This document shows, in pieces, positions 62,041-64,000 of a DNA stretch of 64,000 bases. How positions within the stretch are numbered: the first letter of the stretch is position 1; the number at the start of each line of letters is the position of its first letter. The translations under genes and the position numbers were made by a program. Below the pieces are notes generated by a model, which was not told the DNA's origin, did no database searches, and worked only from the letters and a program-made list of their open reading frames with translations. Source of the DNA: Eutreptiella sp. 'Long Island Sound 2002'. Taxonomy: Eukaryota > Euglenozoa > Euglenophyceae > Eutreptiales > Eutreptiaceae. The stretch lies in the NCBI GenBank assembly GCA_964036045.1, contig OZ038395.1, positions 9,814,288 through 9,878,287 of the forward strand. Direction: 5' to 3'.

Positions 62041-64000
62041 AGCCAAATCTGGGTATGTCACCGGGGGTACCCCAGTTTGACCCAGAATTTCAAACCCATC
62101 TTTCCCTACGTTTTTCAGCATGCCGATTCCACCCAAATCGATTCCCGGTCAAAATGGAAACTTTTTTGCGCGCCGCGCCGCGCGCGCGCCTGGGCAAAAT
62201 CAGTTCTGGCCAGCCCAGACTAGGGCCATTCCAGCCAAATCTGGGTATGTCACCGGGGGTACCCCAGTTTGACCCAGAATTTCAAACCCATCTTTCCCTA
62301 CGTTTTTCAGCATGCCGATTCCACCCAAATCGATTCCCGGTCAAAATGGAAACTTTTTTGCGCGCCGCGCCGCGCGCGCGCCTGGGCAAAATCAGTTCTG
62401 GCCAGCCCAGCCTAGGGCCATTCCAGCCAAATCTGGGTATGTCACCGGGGGTACCCCAGTTTGACCCAGAATTTCAAACCCATCTTTCCCTACGTTTTTC
62501 AGCATGCCAATTCCACCCAAATCGATTCTCGGTCAAAACGGAAACTTTTTTGCGCGCCGCGCCGCGCGCGCGCCTGGGCAAAATCAGTTCTGGCCAGCCC
62601 AGCCCAGGGCCATTCCAGCCAAATCTGGGTATGTCACCGGGGGTACCCCAGTTTGACCCAGAATTTCAAACCCATCTTTCCCTACGTTTTTCAGCATGCC
62701 GATTCCACCCAAATCGATTCCCGGTCAAAATGGAAACTTTTTTGCGCGCCGCGCCGCGCGCGCGCCTGGGCAAAATCAGTTCTGGCCAGCCCAGCCTAGG
62801 GCCATTCCAGCCAAATCTGGGTATGTCACCGGGGGTACCCCAGTTTGACCCAGAATTTCAAACCCATCTTTCCCTACGTTTTTCAGCATGCCAGTTCCAC
62901 CCAAATCGATTCTCGGTCAAAACGGAAAATTTTTTGCGCGCCGCGCCGCGCGCGCGCCTGGGCAAAATCAGTTCTGGCCAGCCCAGCCCAGGGCCATTCC
63001 AGCCAAATCTGGGTATGTCACCGGGGGTACCCCAGTTTGACCCAGAATTTCAAACCAATCTTTCCCTACGTTTTTCAGCATGCCGATTCCACCCAAATCG
63101 ATTCCCGGTCAAAACGGAAACTTTTTTGCGCGCCGCGCCGCGCGCGCGCCTGGGCAAAATCAGTTCTGGCCAGCCCAGCCCAGGGCCATTCCAGCCAAAT
63201 CTGGGTATGTCACCAGGGGTACCCCAGTTTGACCCAGAATTTCAAACCCATCTTTCCCTACGTTTTTCAGCATGCCGATTCCACCCAAATCGATTCCCGG
63301 TCAAAACGGAAACTTTTTTGCGCGCCGCGCCGCGCGCGCGCCTGGGCAAAATCAGTTCTGGCCAGCCCAGCCTAGGGCCATTCCAGCCAAATCTGGGTAT
63401 CTCACCGGGGGTACCCCAGTTTGACCCAGAATTTCAAACCCATCTTTCCCTACGTTTTTCAGCATGTCGATTCCACCCAAATCGATTCCCGGTCAAAACG
63501 GAAACTTTTTTGCGTGCCCCGCCGCGCGCGCGCCTGGGCAAAATCAGTTCTGGCCAGCCCAGCCCAGGGCCATTCCAGCCAAATCTGGGTATGTCACCGG
63601 GGGTACCTCAGTTTGACCCAGAATTTCAAACCCATCTTTCCCTACGTTTTTCAGCATGCCGATTCCACCCAAATCGATTCCCGGTCAAAACGGAACCTTT
63701 TTTGCGCGCCGCGCCGCGCGCGCGCCTGGGCAAAATCAGTTCTGGCCAGCCCAGCCTAGGGCCATTCCAGCCAAATCTGGGTATGTCACCGGGGGTACCC
63801 CAGTTTGACCCAGAATTTCAAACCCATCTTTCCCTACGTTTTTCAGCATGCCGATTCCACCCAAATCGATTCCCGGTCAAAACGGAAACTTTTTTGCGCG
63901 CCGCGCCGCGCGCGCGCCTGGGCAAAATCAGTTCTGGCCAGCCCAGCCTAGGGCCATTCCAGGCAAATCTGGGTATGTCACCGGGGGTACCCCAGTTTGA

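Larger units (their letters stand above)
48369..64000 (+). repeat. 192-bp satellite, about 81 head-to-tail copies
   Basis: The period is 192 bp: GTATGTCACC recurs at 48601, 48793, 48985 and so on. From GTCACC, each monomer holds the palindrome GGGGTACCCC, an AT-richer stretch with TACGTTTTTCAGCATG, the palindrome AATCGATT, CCCGGTCAAAACGG, a T6 run, a roughly 23-bp pure G+C block of alternating GC (GCGCGCGC), then TTCTGGCCAGCCCAG, CCTAGGGCC and AATCTGGG. It shares nothing obvious with the 21-bp satellite. Copies differ by few substitutions, with rare single-base gains in the G-run before TACCCC and one CCAG duplication near 51260. All copies run the same way and the array continues past the window. 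192 is three times 64, which yields 64-residue repeat frames of up to about 800 codons; I find no reason to call them genes. Confidence 0.97.

Noticed and set aside
48369-64000. Repeated 64-residue-unit ORFs (e.g. 56597-59008, and 112-, 176- and 240-residue ORFs)
   Set aside because: They follow from the 192-bp satellite period. Open frames occur in several phases, one-base gains in the G-run break them, and no domain is recognisable.
48369-64000. CENP-B box in the 192-bp monomer
   Set aside because: The CCCGGTCAAAACGG region resembles the complement of the box but misses 2 of the 9 essential positions in every monomer, so I do not call it.

Overview
The window is almost entirely satellite DNA. 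I see no intact protein-coding gene. It fits a eukaryotic heterochromatic or subtelomeric region, because it holds two unrelated tandem satellites of tens of kilobases around one decayed retroelement of the Penelope-like (PLE) type. PLEs occur in animals, algae, protists, fungi and some plants, so the lineage cannot be fixed from this sequence. No telomere repeat, rRNA, tRNA or host gene was recognised.

Layout. (1) Positions 1-15887: a 21-bp satellite, a 12-bp palindrome GGAACATGTTCC plus a 9-bp spacer GGYSCTTCC, about 750 units, spacers nearly all in forward orientation. (2) 15888-17046: the only non-satellite DNA. On the minus strand it carries a frameshifted, 5'-truncated PLE-type reverse transcriptase (about 17043 to 16147), followed by a sequence matching the conserved core of a hammerhead ribozyme (16048 to 16017), as found in PLE terminal repeats. 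(3) 17047-17722: the 21-bp satellite, still in forward orientation. (4) 17723-48368: the same satellite with spacers inverted (GGAAGSRCC), about 1,460 units, with short islands flipped back. (5) 48369-64000: an unrelated 192-bp satellite, about 81 head-to-tail copies, continuing past the window edge.

Both satellites have higher-order structure: a 743-bp tandem duplication at 9.4-10.9 kb, a 4.69-kb spaced duplication on the left, a ~2.07-kb higher-order unit from 25 kb, a ~0.96-kb family at 36-48 kb, and 3- and 5-monomer units in the 192-bp array. Rare variant monomers are shared, in inverted orientation, by the forward and inverted blocks, so these are related arms of one array.

The very long open frames (up to about 4,300 codons) arise because 21 and 192 are multiples of three and the monomers lack stops in several frames. 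I do not call them genes. The most interesting signals are the hammerhead core beside the reverse transcriptase remnant, its 12-of-13-base likeness to the satellite's palindromic core, and orientation switching located at that palindrome.
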